Positions 10,901 through 19,162 of a DNA stretch of 64,000 nt are shown here, piece by piece. The notes below the pieces were generated by a model, which was not told where the DNA came from, ran no database searches, and saw only the letters and a list, made by a program, of their open reading frames with translations. The position numbers and the translations under genes are program-made. How positions within the stretch are numbered: position 1 is the stretch's first letter; every line of letters begins with the position of its first letter. Origin of the DNA: JAZKHE01 sp040385525 (GTDB lineage: Bacteria > Bacteroidota > Bacteroidia > UBA4408); the NCBI GenBank assembly GCA_040385525.1, contig JAZKHE010000002.1, forward strand, positions 558,001 to 622,000. The letters are read 5' to 3'.

Positions 10901-12851
10901 AATTTCTACCTTAACACTTGATGGTTCGTCTTCTACAAGTGGCGTTGATTTTAATTGGTCAGGTCCTTCTTTTGTATCCGCATCAAATATAGCTACACCT
11001 GTTGTAGATGATATTGGTGTTTATACACTTACTGTTACCGACCAAGCAAATGGCTGCTCATTTAGTGATGAAGTTACAATAACCGAAGATAGAGTGAATC
11101 CAACAGCAGATGGAGGTGGAAATCAAGATATTACCTGTTCAGATCCTGTTTTAACTTTAAATGGTTCATCTAATACTACTGGAGTTGATTTTAGTTGGGC
11201 GGGTCCAAGTATTACTTCAGCCACTGATGTTGCCTCTATTACGGTTGATGCTGTTGGCGAATATTATTTAACAGTTACAAATCCTGCAAATGGATGTTCT
11301 GCAACAAGTATTACAACAGTAAGTACAAATAATACACCTCCTGCTGATGTTGCTGTTACACCTCCAGTTACATTTACTTCATGTACAAATCCAACAGCAG
11401 AATTAATTGGAAGTTCAACCACAGCTTCGGCTACCTATTCTTGGTCTGGACCAAGTATAGTTGGCGCTACTGATGTTGCTACAATTACAGTGGATGTTGA
11501 TGGTGTGTATACTTTAACAGTTACCAACCCAGTAAATGGATGTTTTGTTACTGACTTTGTTACTGTTTCTCCAAATCCTGGAGCACCAACAATCGATATT
11601 CCAGTAACAACTTATTCGCTTACCTGCGGTGCTGCAACAGTTCAAATAAGTGGAACTTCAACCACAACTGGCGGTATTTTGTCTTGGACTGGACCTGGAA
11701 TTGTTAGTCAAACTTCTGTTGGATTAACTCAGCTTGCTGAGGTTAATGTTGCGGGTGTGTATACATTAACAGTTTCTGCAAACGGATGTGAAATTACTGG
11801 CACTGCTGAGGTGTTTCCGAATGTAAATGCTCCAGTAGCAAGTATAAATCCTGCTAATCCTGAAATAGCTTGTGGTTCAACAGAAGTTGAGTTAACTGCT
11901 TTACCAGCTGGTTTAGTTTATAGTTGGACTGGTACTGGAATTGTAGGTGATGCAAGTTTGGATATAATACAAGTTAGCGAACCTGGCGTAATAACATTAA
12001 TAGTTACCGATTCAGGGAATGGCTGTTCTTCAGCACCGGTTAATGTAACAGTTACAAGATGTAACATTTCTATATTAGCTGATGCTGGTAAAGATTTGAC
12101 GATTTGTTCAAACAAAGCACCTATTGCTCTATTAGGAACAACAAATATTAGCACTGCTACTATTTTATGGTCAACAACCAATGGAACAGGTTCATTCAGT
12201 AGTACAAGTACTTCGGCAATAAACTACACACCAAGTGCAGCCGACATATCTACTGGTGATTTAAGTTTTATTTATAAAGTAACTGATGGTACTGGAAGTA
12301 AAAGTGATACTATTGTTGCTAAAATTTTATTAGCTCCAGTAGCAAGTTTTACAACTGCTTCAGATTCAATTTATGTAAATCAATTAGCTAATTTTATTGA
12401 TAAAACTAATAATGCATTGGCTTGGTATTGGACGTTCAGTTCAGCAATTAACGATACATCTACTGTTCAAAACCCTCAAAAAACATTTACTAGTTTAGGT
12501 GTTTTTCCAATTACTTTAGTTGCAACGGCTATTAATGGTTGTAAAGATACTTTGGTAAAAGAAATAGAAACCAGACAATCGCCAATAGCTGTGCCAGAAG
12601 GATTTACACCAAATGGTGATGGAGCTAATGATGTGTTGTATGTAAAAGGTGGTCCGTTTAAAGAATTAGAGTTTAGAATATTTAACCAATGGGGTAATGA
12701 AATATTCTTTTCAACTAAACAAGAAATTGGATGGGCAGGAACTTATAAAGATTTAATGCAACCTCCAGGAGTATTTATTTTTGTAGTAAAAGCTACAACT
12801 TTAACAGACGAAAAAATTGATTTTTCTGGTGAAGTAAACCTTATACATTAA
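4998..12851 (+). CDS. Giant secreted repeat protein, type IX secretion substrate (gliding-motility C-terminal domain)
   Basis: 2617 aa. A signal peptide covers residues 1-30 (ends TTVFAQ). The protein has an N-terminal domain rich in Cys and Gly, then PKD/Ig-like repeats, a proprotein-convertase P-domain at ~674-827 (NVDHNRIQQISVWL through GTWNLVVIDD), and two tandem repeat blocks. The first block has ~84-residue units (~1300-1714) and the second ~80-residue units with the recurring core SWSGPSITSAT (~1715-2370). A PKD domain lies at ~2450-2525 and a terminal domain at ~2528-2617 starts GFTPNGDGANDVLYV, the hallmark of type B type IX sorting (CHU_C, TIGR04131-like). It is expected on the cell surface or released, probably as an adhesin. 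The next gene is a PorP/SprF-family protein, the usual partner for such substrates. Confidence 0.93.
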   Translation: MNNFYQSIKLPNKIFSLLIVFCISITTVFAQGSQTTAPCGVSTSISLTANGFSGSNPTTAVGSCGQCCYAGSDLDGDGDQDVSFSVENSKWYKYCNPSASVAITIDFVIDETNNDCNLQGAVFVGGTNPNGGTDALDIDCSNQEFAEFGSTVNGNADGFSFTGITIPAGGCAYVMVDGYGGATCGAFTVNTVCPPACTNPTTMTAGSDIAICEGTPGALNSTVSGGATSGAGLVYSWAPSTGLSSATVADPTANPTATTTYTLTACNGGTGFCCVTDRVVAVVTPNFVANAGADITSCVPSTLTIGGSVASPTGPAGSTYTWVVSGAANANIGITAGATTANPTVVINTGATGSETYQVTVVNGSCTRTDLVTVTSGPLLVNAGADATVCAGSSFVLGGAPTAPAGAVYTWTCAGAGCTGLSMSSTTVANPVVTLTNAATGSATLSVTATLSGCSNTDAVAITINSLPTTPTAIASVSPVCAGLPSTLTASGGSGSGTFSWWTTATAGTNLGVANTLVVSPTITSTYYVQSTDGTSGCISLRGFVPVVVNPTPVANAGSDATLCVGQNRILAGSITNPGACGVQTWTVVSGSGTFSPNANSLTATFTPTSAGTITLRLTPCSPGGCVPVTDDVSFIVAPSPVVTATSTSSTICRGLINDLSGTVSGGTVFPPTLVNQSFSSGVGPFTIPDNTASGVIIPISVSGIANGTLGTTTLSSVTVNVDHNRIQQISVWLCPPGTTPLTGCRQLFNKSGGNGDDLVNTVFTDASATDIAAGTPPYTGAFNAAGTTALASFSGSPTNGTWNLVVIDDVNNPSQTGTAGQWSLNFQTPIPNPPYTYLWTPGANLSSTNEENTSLFTSGIATTMSVITHTLTVTDYNGCNASSNVVTTLITTPTANAGSNQSVCGTSSTLAGNALLAGETGIWTIVSGNGTFSDDASNTSDVSDLNAGANVFEWEVTNSCGTTSSLVTFTSNAVPTLSGTALACVGLTSQLTGSGTAHGSTPWVSSNTAIATITSTGLVRALTVGTTTITYMNSSGCSTFTTFTVNSNPTVSGTLSACSGATSQLTGSATANASTPWVSSNTAIATISSTGLVGGVSDGTATITYMNTNGCILVSTFTVNPVATAAISGSATICVNTSTPINFTGTPNAIVTYTLNGGANTTITLSAGGVASFSTGNLSSPATYTLVGASIGGSCSQAQTGSAIIAINTGGTTVTGFTYTTPACSNAGSATPTLAASFTTGGVFTIDGGGVINASTGAINLATSSAGTHVVTYTYTPSGCGTPGSGTASITITTAPVATISYSGSPFCTNNASAQSRTFSGTAGGTYTSTTGLSISSTTGDITPSTSTGSTYIVSYTIAAANGCPAFTATTPVTITTLPVSTISYSGAPFCTTVGSAQGVTQTGNTGGVYSSLPSGLSLDGTSGSVTPSISTAAAYVVSYTIAANAGCPAVVSTRALTITALPTASISYASSPYCTSISTGQSVTFAGTTGGVFSASPAGLSINSSTGAITPNLSTNGNYTVSYTVTASGGCAAVVATNTVAITALPVATISYANNPACSNETSLLLITQTGTGGGVYSSSPAGLSIVDASIYSIDASTSTAASYIVSYTIAAANGCAAVRATTPLTITALPVATINYSAVPYCKSIAGTQPVTFSGTTGGTYTVSPSGLTLNASTGAITPSSSTAGVYNVTYTIAPSGGCAIVTVTSPLTISAVPVVSAGSTQTLTCALPTANLVATSNIVGSSFSWTGPSITSATNIATITVDDIGTYTTTATTADGCVASNFVVIANNIAQPVVTPGSPKTLTCSSPTVTIDGLSNPTSVNYLWTGGSIVGANDVSTITVNGSGVYTLTATRTDNGCSNFATVTVSPDAGLPNVSVGSDKVITCLVSTFTLGGFSSTVPITYSWSGPSITSATNIASITVDAAGTYILTVTNSLGCSNFAQVEVTLNTTQPDVFAGEDKFFTCLISTLTLDGSSSTSGVDFNWSGPSFVSASNIATPVVDDIGVYTLTVTDQANGCSFSDEVTITEDRVNPTADGGGNQDITCSDPVLTLNGSSNTTGVDFSWAGPSITSATDVASITVDAVGEYYLTVTNPANGCSATSITTVSTNNTPPADVAVTPPVTFTSCTNPTAELIGSSTTASATYSWSGPSIVGATDVATITVDVDGVYTLTVTNPVNGCFVTDFVTVSPNPGAPTIDIPVTTYSLTCGAATVQISGTSTTTGGILSWTGPGIVSQTSVGLTQLAEVNVAGVYTLTVSANGCEITGTAEVFPNVNAPVASINPANPEIACGSTEVELTALPAGLVYSWTGTGIVGDASLDIIQVSEPGVITLIVTDSGNGCSSAPVNVTVTRCNISILADAGKDLTICSNKAPIALLGTTNISTATILWSTTNGTGSFSSTSTSAINYTPSAADISTGDLSFIYKVTDGTGSKSDTIVAKILLAPVASFTTASDSIYVNQLANFIDKTNNALAWYWTFSSAINDTSTVQNPQKTFTSLGVFPITLVATAINGCKDTLVKEIETRQSPIAVPEGFTPNGDGANDVLYVKGGPFKELEFRIFNQWGNEIFFSTKQEIGWAGTYKDLMQPPGVFIFVVKATTLTDEKIDFSGEVNLIH
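8896..10140 (+). repeat. Five tandem ~84-residue coding repeats inside the giant secreted protein
   Basis: Units begin near 8896, 9145, 9394, 9649 and 9903, i.e. 249-255 bp apart. Each starts with a variant of ISYSGSPFC and carries STGAITPS and YTIAxxxGC motifs. Units match better as protein than as DNA, so they are old duplications under protein-level selection and not recent slippage. Confidence 0.75.
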
Positions 12852-12874
12852 TATTAATTTAAAAATTAAATTAT

Positions 12875-13849
12875 ATGAAAAAGTATTTAATAATAGTATT
12901 AGGTTTAACAACAGGTTTGTTAAAAGCACAAGATTTTCACTTGTCGCAATTTGACGCAGCGCCTCAATTTTTAAATCCTGCTTTAACAGGAATGAACATA
13001 TATGATGTTAAGTTGAGGTTGAATGCAAACTATCGTTCTCAATGGAGAAGTGTTTTAAATAACAAACCATTTACAACTGCTATGATTGGTGGCGATTCGC
13101 ACACAAAAAGATTTGGTTATGGCGGATATGTAATTAACAATATGGTGGGTTCGGGCAAGCTAAATTCTTTAGCAGTTCAACTTTCTGGAGCTTACGAAAT
13201 AACTAACGATGCAACAGGAAAACACAATTTAAGCGTTGGGTTAAATGCTGGAATTTTGCAACGTAGTTTAAACATGAACGATCTTACTTTTGATGCACAA
13301 TACACATACAATAGTGGAACTTTTAATACTGGAATTGCAAGTGGAGAGAGCTTTACTAATAATAATGTTCTAAAATTTGATGCAGGTTTGGGCTTAAATT
13401 ATTTGTATCACGATAAAGCAAATAAATTTGATGCATTTGGAGGCTTTGCATTGTATCACGCAACAAAGCCCAATATGTCTTTTTCCGCAGATAAATATCA
13501 ATTGCCAATGCGTTTAGTTTTTCATGGCGGTGTTAATTATGGTATTGGAGAGTCTATCACATTGTCTCCTAACTTTTTATTTATGCAACAAGCTAAAGCT
13601 ACTGATATTCACCCAGGATTACTTATAGATTATAAGTTAAATAAAGATTTTAAAATTATGGCTGGAGGTAGCTATCGTTTAAAAGATGCATTTGTAGCTC
13701 ATTTTGGTATTAAGCATTTGTCAAATATTTACAGAGTAAGTTACGATTTAAACAGTTCGTATTTAAAACAATATACTGGCGGAAAAGGTGCATTAGAGTT
13801 TTCGGTACTTTATCATTTTATGAATGCAAAAATGACGTCTAAGTTTTAG
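12875..13849 (+). CDS. PorP/SprF-family type IX secretion outer-membrane protein
   Basis: 324 aa with a signal peptide ending LLKAQ. The mature N-terminus DFHLSQFDAAPQFLNPALTGM is the characteristic opening of the PorP/SprF family, followed by beta-barrel-like alternating strands (YRSQW, the GGFALYHATKPN segment, a long C-terminal strand set). Members sit in the outer membrane and serve type IX secretion, often as dedicated attachment or anchoring partners of the giant type B substrate encoded just upstream. Only 23 bp separate it from that gene, so the two form one operon. A bidirectional terminator follows. Confidence 0.93.
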   Translation: MKKYLIIVLGLTTGLLKAQDFHLSQFDAAPQFLNPALTGMNIYDVKLRLNANYRSQWRSVLNNKPFTTAMIGGDSHTKRFGYGGYVINNMVGSGKLNSLAVQLSGAYEITNDATGKHNLSVGLNAGILQRSLNMNDLTFDAQYTYNSGTFNTGIASGESFTNNNVLKFDAGLGLNYLYHDKANKFDAFGGFALYHATKPNMSFSADKYQLPMRLVFHGGVNYGIGESITLSPNFLFMQQAKATDIHPGLLIDYKLNKDFKIMAGGSYRLKDAFVAHFGIKHLSNIYRVSYDLNSSYLKQYTGGKGALEFSVLYHFMNAKMTSKF

Positions 13850-13871
13850 ATTTGCTATTTCAAATTTAAAT

Positions 13872-13906
13872 AAAAAAGCCTTGTTAATTTAACAAGGCTT
13901 TTTTTT
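13872..13906. terminator. Bidirectional rho-independent terminator
   Basis: Stem GCCTTGTTAA (13878-13887) with TTAACAAGGC (13889-13898), flanked by an A-run on the left and eight T on the right. It sits between converging genes (PorP/SprF on plus, the DUF6265-like gene on minus) and should work for both. Confidence 0.9.
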
Positions 13907-14342
13907 AATTTGATTTTATATACATCCAGTTTTCATTTTTCTTACTGTTGCCAATTTTAACTTTAATGGTGTCTTTTGATGCGCAATTGTATTCGATAAA
14001 TTGAGGGAAATCATGTTCTTTATTTTCAAACACAAAAACATTGTTATTCGCTTCTTTTAATTTAAAAAGAGTTACACTGTTTTTTAACGAAGCAACGTAA
14101 CACCAATGATTTCCGAATTGCTGTAAATAAAGTGTTTCAGAAAACACGATTTCATTTTTGTTAGAAATAGTTTGCGAAAAACCATCAAAACCCATATTGT
14201 TTTGTTTCCAAATTTCTGTGGTTTTGTTTCCATCTTTATCAATAGAAATCCATTTCCCTGCAAAGCAATCAAAGGTGTTTTTGTTTTGACAATATGCTGA
14301 CAAACAAAAAAAAGTAAAGGGTATTAAAAGTAATTTTTTCAT
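13905..14342 (-). CDS. Secreted DUF6265-like protein
   Basis: 145 aa with a signal peptide of ~18 residues (FCLSAYCQN). The mature part has the compact pattern of DUF6265 proteins: FAGKWIS near the start, a central SETLYLQQFGNHWCYVA strand, and VFENKEHDFPQFIEY near the end (the E-HDFPQ motif is the best clue). The fold is expected to be a small lipocalin-like barrel; no substrate is known. Its ATG overlaps the stop of the O-methyltransferase gene by 4 bp (ATGA), so it is translationally coupled as the last gene of a three-gene operon. Confidence 0.7.
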   Translation of the reverse strand: MKKLLLIPFTFFCLSAYCQNKNTFDCFAGKWISIDKDGNKTTEIWKQNNMGFDGFSQTISNKNEIVFSETLYLQQFGNHWCYVASLKNSVTLFKLKEANNNVFVFENKEHDFPQFIEYNCASKDTIKVKIGNSKKNENWMYIKSN

Positions 14343-14974
14343 TTTTTTCGAATTAAAAATAAACCATCTCTAATGGGTAATAAAATTTTTTCTATTCTTG
14401 TGTCGTTTGCAATTTTTTTGTTGAATTCATCTAGTATTTCAGTGTCTTTATCTTTCTTGCTGTCTAACACTTTTCCGCTCCACAGTACGTTGTCGGCTAA
14501 AATAAATCCTCCAGTTTTAACTTTGTCAAAAACTAAATCATAATAGTTTGAATAAGATTGTTTATCAGCATCAATAAAAACTAAATCAAATAGATTGTTA
14601 GTTGTTGCTATATAATTTTTTGCGTCGCCTAAAACAAATTCTATTTTTTTGTCGTAACCATATTTTTTAATATTATTTACAATTGTAGTTTCTAATTCTT
14701 CGTTATTATCTAAAGTAATAAGTTTGCCGTTTTCTTGCAAACCTTTTGCTAAACAAATGGCTGAGTAACCAACATAAGTTCCAATTTCTAAAATTGTTAT
14801 TGGTTTAATCATTTGGCTAATAAAGCTTAGCAATTGCCCTTGGTAACTGCCTGATAGCATTCTGGGTTTTAATATTTTTAGATGCGTGTCTCTATTTATT
14901 TCGTGCAATAGTTTATCTTCTTGCTCAGAATGATTTTCTGAATATTGCATTATTTCAGGATTAATAAATTCCAT
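14339..14974 (-). CDS. Class I SAM-dependent O-methyltransferase (COMT/CCoAOMT family)
   Basis: 211 aa, the normal length for this metal-dependent O-methyltransferase family. SAM motif I is at residues 61-70 (ILEIGTYVGY), the metal/catalytic FIDADKQSY motif is around D136-D138, and the following DN at 161-162 completes the divalent-metal site. It methylates hydroxyl groups of small, often catechol-like molecules; the natural substrate cannot be told. It lies 2 bp downstream of the M16 protease gene and overlaps the next gene. Confidence 0.88.
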   Translation of the reverse strand: MEFINPEIMQYSENHSEQEDKLLHEINRDTHLKILKPRMLSGSYQGQLLSFISQMIKPITILEIGTYVGYSAICLAKGLQENGKLITLDNNEELETTIVNNIKKYGYDKKIEFVLGDAKNYIATTNNLFDLVFIDADKQSYSNYYDLVFDKVKTGGFILADNVLWSGKVLDSKKDKDTEILDEFNKKIANDTRIEKILLPIRDGLFLIRKK

Positions 14975-14976
14975 GT

Positions 14977-16209
14977 TTACTTTTCTTTTCCTTTAAAAAT
15001 CAATGTGCTCATTTTTTTTGCATTAAAAACTTCGTTAGCAATTTCGAGCAAATCGGAAGAAGTTATTTTGTTTATTTTTTTTATAGTTTCTTCCATCGAC
15101 TCTATTTTGTTTGAAATAGTTACACTTTTGCCAAGTCCAATCATTAAGTTTACTCTTGATTCTTGCGACAAGGCAATGTGCCCCAGTAGTTGTTGTTTTG
15201 CAAAGCTAAGCTGTTGAGTACCTAATTTTTTTTCTTGTAGTTTTTTTAATTCTTTCATTACCAATTCTACGCTTCTGTCTAAATACGCATTGTCTGTTCC
15301 TAAATAAACAGTAAACAATCCAGTATCAGAATAAGGTGTATAGCTCGAATCTAAATTATAGGTAAAACCATATTTTTCGCGGATTGCTAAATTTAATCTT
15401 GAATTCATTGCAGGACCACCCAGCAAATTGTTTAATAAAAACATTTCTGTTCTTTTTTTATGAGTAGAGTGGTAACAAATGTTGCCAATTACGCAGTGCG
15501 CTTGGTGTGTATCTTTATTTATTGTTTTTGTAAATGGTTTATAATTGCTAAATTTTTTTCGATTGTGTTTTAGTTGGTTAGGTTTTATTTCGTCAAAATA
15601 TTTTTCGCAAAGTGCTACAACCTTTTTAAATTCCAAATCTCCAACACTTGAAAAAACAATTTGATCAGAAGTATATTGTCTTTTTGTGAAGTTAATAATT
15701 TGATGTCGATTTAATTTTTTCACTGTTTTATCAGTTCCTAAAATTGGTCTGCCAAGCGGATGATTAGCTAACATTAACTCTTCAAAATCGTCCATTATTT
15801 GTTCGCCTGGCGAATCTAAATATGAGTTTATTTCATCAATAATTACATCTTTTTCTTTCTCAATTTCTTTTGGAGGAAATATTGAGTTAAATGTAATGTC
15901 GTGTAATAATTCTAAAGCTCTTTCAAAATGATGGTTTAAAAACGAAGCGTAAAAACAGGTTTCTTCTTTAGCTGTAAAAGCATTTATTTCGCCACCCACA
16001 GCATCTATACGGTTAAGTATATGAAAAGCTTTTCTTTTTTTTGTGCCTTTAAAAATAACATGTTCTAGCAAATGTGCCAAGCCATGCTCGTTTTCTAACT
16101 CATCTCTTGAGCCCGCATTTATTGTAATTCCACAGTGAGAGGTTTCTCCCTCACTTTTTTTGTGAATTATTCTAATGCCATTTTTAAGTGTGTGCTGGTA
16201 ATATTCCAT
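14977..16209 (-). CDS. M16-family zinc metallopeptidase
   Basis: 410 aa, typical of single-chain bacterial processing-peptidase relatives. The inverted zinc motif HLLEH is at residues 46-50 and the third ligand is E126, exactly 76 residues after H50 as in the family. The first domain is the catalytic half (GGEINAFTAKEETCFYASF) and the second half has the M16 C-terminal domain with the arginine/tyrosine segment EKYGFTYNLDSSYTPYSD. There is no signal peptide, so it should be cytoplasmic. First gene of a three-gene operon. Confidence 0.92.
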   Translation of the reverse strand: MEYYQHTLKNGIRIIHKKSEGETSHCGITINAGSRDELENEHGLAHLLEHVIFKGTKKRKAFHILNRIDAVGGEINAFTAKEETCFYASFLNHHFERALELLHDITFNSIFPPKEIEKEKDVIIDEINSYLDSPGEQIMDDFEELMLANHPLGRPILGTDKTVKKLNRHQIINFTKRQYTSDQIVFSSVGDLEFKKVVALCEKYFDEIKPNQLKHNRKKFSNYKPFTKTINKDTHQAHCVIGNICYHSTHKKRTEMFLLNNLLGGPAMNSRLNLAIREKYGFTYNLDSSYTPYSDTGLFTVYLGTDNAYLDRSVELVMKELKKLQEKKLGTQQLSFAKQQLLGHIALSQESRVNLMIGLGKSVTISNKIESMEETIKKINKITSSDLLEIANEVFNAKKMSTLIFKGKEK

Positions 16210-16328
16210 AGGTAAAATACGCTAGGCAAAGTTATTAAAACAAGTAAGTTAACATATTTTTTTCTGTATAATTGGTATTTGTCGCTAAAAAGCTTTATTT
16301 TACTATCAGTAATTATAATTCTCGTTTT

Positions 16329-19154
16329 ATGTTGTTAAGAAAAATCTGTTTTTTTAGTTTTTTATGCTTGATATTGTCTACAGGTATTGTTAAAGCACAA
16401 AAAAGCTATTATGCACTAAAAAAGGAATTTGTAACTGGGGAAGAAGATGCTTCTTTTGATGCTGCTGAAGCTTATTTTGCTGCTCAAAATTATTGGGCTG
16501 CTTTGCCTTATTACGAAGTTTTACATAAACGATTTCCAAAAAATAATTACTTGCTTTTTCAATTAGGAATTTGTTATTTATCAAAAACAGATGAGCTCGA
16601 AAAATCAATTTCGCTATTGGAAGAAACCAAACAAAAAGAGCCAGAATTAGATGCGCTTAACTTTTATTTAGGAAGAGCATACATGCTAAACTATAAGTTT
16701 GATGAAGCTATAAAACAGTTTAATGATTATTTGCTAAAAGCCAACAATATTGAGCGAATAAAAACATGTAAGTTGTACATTAAAAATTGCGAAAACGCTA
16801 AAAATATTTCTGCTGATACACTTCGTTTTAATATTAGAAATCTTGGAGACCCAATTAACACAAACAATTCGGAATATGTTCCAGTAATTTCTGCCGATGA
16901 GTCGGTTATGATTTATACCTATCGTGGAGAAAGAAGTACTGGCGGAAAACAAGACGCTTTTCTTAAAAAAAGTCCTTATGGAGAATACTACGAAGATGTT
17001 TTTATTTCGTATAAAGTAGGCGATAATTGGATGGATCCAGAAAGTATTGGAGAAAATATTAATACAAATTCTCATGATGCTGCCATAGCATTATCTGCCG
17101 ATGGTCAAAAATTATTTGTGTATAATTCAACAAGTAAAAATGGTGGCGATATTTACATGAGTAAATTAAATGGAGACGTTTGGTCTAAGCCAGAATCAAT
17201 AGGTCCAGAGATTAATACAAAATATTGGGAAGGAAGTATGTCGCTTTCTGCTGATGAAAATATGTTGATTTTTGCGAGCGAAAGAACAGGTGGATTGGGA
17301 GGTAGAGATTTGTATAAATCGATGAAACAAAAAGATGGTAAGTGGGGCAAACCAATTAATTTGGGTCCAAAAATTAATACTGAATTAGATGAAGATGCGC
17401 CATTTATTCACCCCGATGGAAAATCGTTTTTCTTTAGTTCGCAAGGTCATACGAGTATGGGCGGATATGATATTTACTATTGCAGTTTAGAAGGAGAAAA
17501 AATATCAGATCCAAAAAATTTAGGCTATCCATTAAACACAATGAGTGATGATAAATATTTTGTGATGAATGCGAGTGGCGAAAGAGCTTATTATTCATCA
17601 GCATCTAAAGGTGGTTTGGGGCAACAAGATATTTATTCTTTCGAGCCAAAAGTATTGGGTATTTTACCAGTTTTAGTTTTAATAAAAGGTTCTATTACCG
17701 ATAATAACACACCACTTAGTGCTGTAATTAATGTGTACGATGCAACTACAAACGAAAAAGTAGCAACGTTTAATTCTAACGCCGCTACAGGCAAATATTT
17801 ATTGGCTTTATTGCCTGGTAAAAATTATCGTGTTGCATTTGAGGTACAGGGTTACGAAGAGTTTTCGCAAATGATAAACTTAACTTCGTTAGATAGATTC
17901 GTGGAAGTTGTGCAAGATTTTAATATGGCGATGTATCGCTTAAATCAAGCAAAAGACAGCACACAAACTACATCAATGATAAATACTAGAATTGGTGAAG
18001 AGATTTCTAAAATTAAATTGAAAGAAGCAATTGCGCAAGCCGACAATATAGAATATGTTCAAATATTGAAAACCAAAGGCTTTGAAGAAAAAGAAAATCA
18101 AGAATATTTTGTTGAAGTAGATAATACAGAAGTAAATAAAAATATTGTAATGAGCGGAAAAGCAGTTCCTGTTGAAGAAGTAAAATCAACTAATTCCGCA
18201 GACGCTTCTCCAAAACTTAAGGCAGGTCCATTTAAAACATTAATAGAAGCCGATGAGTATAAGCGTGTAGTGTCTGCAAAAAATCCGAACAAGCCTAAGC
18301 CAGAAATTATGGTTAAAAGTGGTGATGTGGTTGCACCTGCAAAACAATTTTTTGCTCCAAAAGATAGTTCGCAACAAAGTACAACAACATTGGCTAAAAA
18401 TAAAAGTGCTGGTTCTGGCGAAACAGGTAAAGTTAACGAAGCACGCTACAACGAAATTTTGCAAGAGTTTTACAAAACAGAAATTGCTGGTGTAAACTAT
18501 AAATTAGAAATTGGAGCTTTCGAAAATCCTGACGATTTTAAAATGGATTATTTAAAAGAGTTTGGTGAGATTGAAGCAAAGAAATTTGGCGATGGAAAAA
18601 CACGGTATTCTTTTGGACCATTTAAAACCTTAGTAGAAGCCGAAGTATTTAAACAAAAAGTGTTAGCTAAATATCCAGAAGCAGAAAAATTTTTTGTAAC
18701 TGTATTTAGCATGGGCGAAAGAAAATTGTTAGAAGAACAATTCAAATCTCCTTGCGCATCGTTACCTTTTTACGATTTTGCAAATTATTTTAAAGGAAAA
18801 GATTTAAACGACCCAACGGTTTATAGAACTCTTTTAGAAAAGGGAAAGTTGTATTGTGCCGAAGGCTTAATCTTTACTGTGCAAATTGGTGCGTACCGCA
18901 AACCACAAAATTTTACAGCTAAAGCAGAAAGTTTAAAAAAATATGGTGAGCTTACCGTTAAGAATTTTGAAGATGGTATAACTCGTTTTACCATGAATAC
19001 ATTTACAACTTTGCAAGAAGCAGATGATTTTAGATTAAAACTAATTTCTAACGGAGCACCAAAAGATGCTGTTGTTACTGCTATTTACAAAGGAAAACGT
19101 ATGTTGTTAAAAGATTTATTAAACCAAAATTTTTATTTACCACCGGTTAAATAA
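16329..19154 (+). CDS. PorE-like lipoprotein/periplasmic protein: TPR, PD40 propeller, CRD and SPOR-like repeats
   Basis: The ATG at 16329 gives 941 aa with a good signal peptide (MLLRKICFFSFLCLILSTGIVKAQ); the longer frame would need a TTG at 16272 and hides the signal. Order: TPR helices (~25-150), a five-blade WD40-like PD40 propeller (~170-450; repeated LSADxxxLF and GGxDIY), a carboxypeptidase-regulatory beta domain (~455-540), then a linker and SPOR-like modules. Clear SPOR copies start near residues 721 (YKLEIGAF) and 844 (FTVQIGAY), plus a degenerate copy near 590-650. In Porphyromonas PorE the same first three domains end in an OmpA-type peptidoglycan-binding domain; here SPOR, which also binds peptidoglycan, takes its place. 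It probably links the envelope or secretion machinery to the wall. Confidence 0.82.
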   Translation: MLLRKICFFSFLCLILSTGIVKAQKSYYALKKEFVTGEEDASFDAAEAYFAAQNYWAALPYYEVLHKRFPKNNYLLFQLGICYLSKTDELEKSISLLEETKQKEPELDALNFYLGRAYMLNYKFDEAIKQFNDYLLKANNIERIKTCKLYIKNCENAKNISADTLRFNIRNLGDPINTNNSEYVPVISADESVMIYTYRGERSTGGKQDAFLKKSPYGEYYEDVFISYKVGDNWMDPESIGENINTNSHDAAIALSADGQKLFVYNSTSKNGGDIYMSKLNGDVWSKPESIGPEINTKYWEGSMSLSADENMLIFASERTGGLGGRDLYKSMKQKDGKWGKPINLGPKINTELDEDAPFIHPDGKSFFFSSQGHTSMGGYDIYYCSLEGEKISDPKNLGYPLNTMSDDKYFVMNASGERAYYSSASKGGLGQQDIYSFEPKVLGILPVLVLIKGSITDNNTPLSAVINVYDATTNEKVATFNSNAATGKYLLALLPGKNYRVAFEVQGYEEFSQMINLTSLDRFVEVVQDFNMAMYRLNQAKDSTQTTSMINTRIGEEISKIKLKEAIAQADNIEYVQILKTKGFEEKENQEYFVEVDNTEVNKNIVMSGKAVPVEEVKSTNSADASPKLKAGPFKTLIEADEYKRVVSAKNPNKPKPEIMVKSGDVVAPAKQFFAPKDSSQQSTTTLAKNKSAGSGETGKVNEARYNEILQEFYKTEIAGVNYKLEIGAFENPDDFKMDYLKEFGEIEAKKFGDGKTRYSFGPFKTLVEAEVFKQKVLAKYPEAEKFFVTVFSMGERKLLEEQFKSPCASLPFYDFANYFKGKDLNDPTVYRTLLEKGKLYCAEGLIFTVQIGAYRKPQNFTAKAESLKKYGELTVKNFEDGITRFTMNTFTTLQEADDFRLKLISNGAPKDAVVTAIYKGKRMLLKDLLNQNFYLPPVK

Positions 19155-19162
19155 TTTTCGGT

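Noticed and set aside
16272..16328. Upstream extension of the PorE-like protein from a TTG codon
   Set aside because: The ATG at 16329 places a clean signal peptide at the N-terminus; the extension would bury it.
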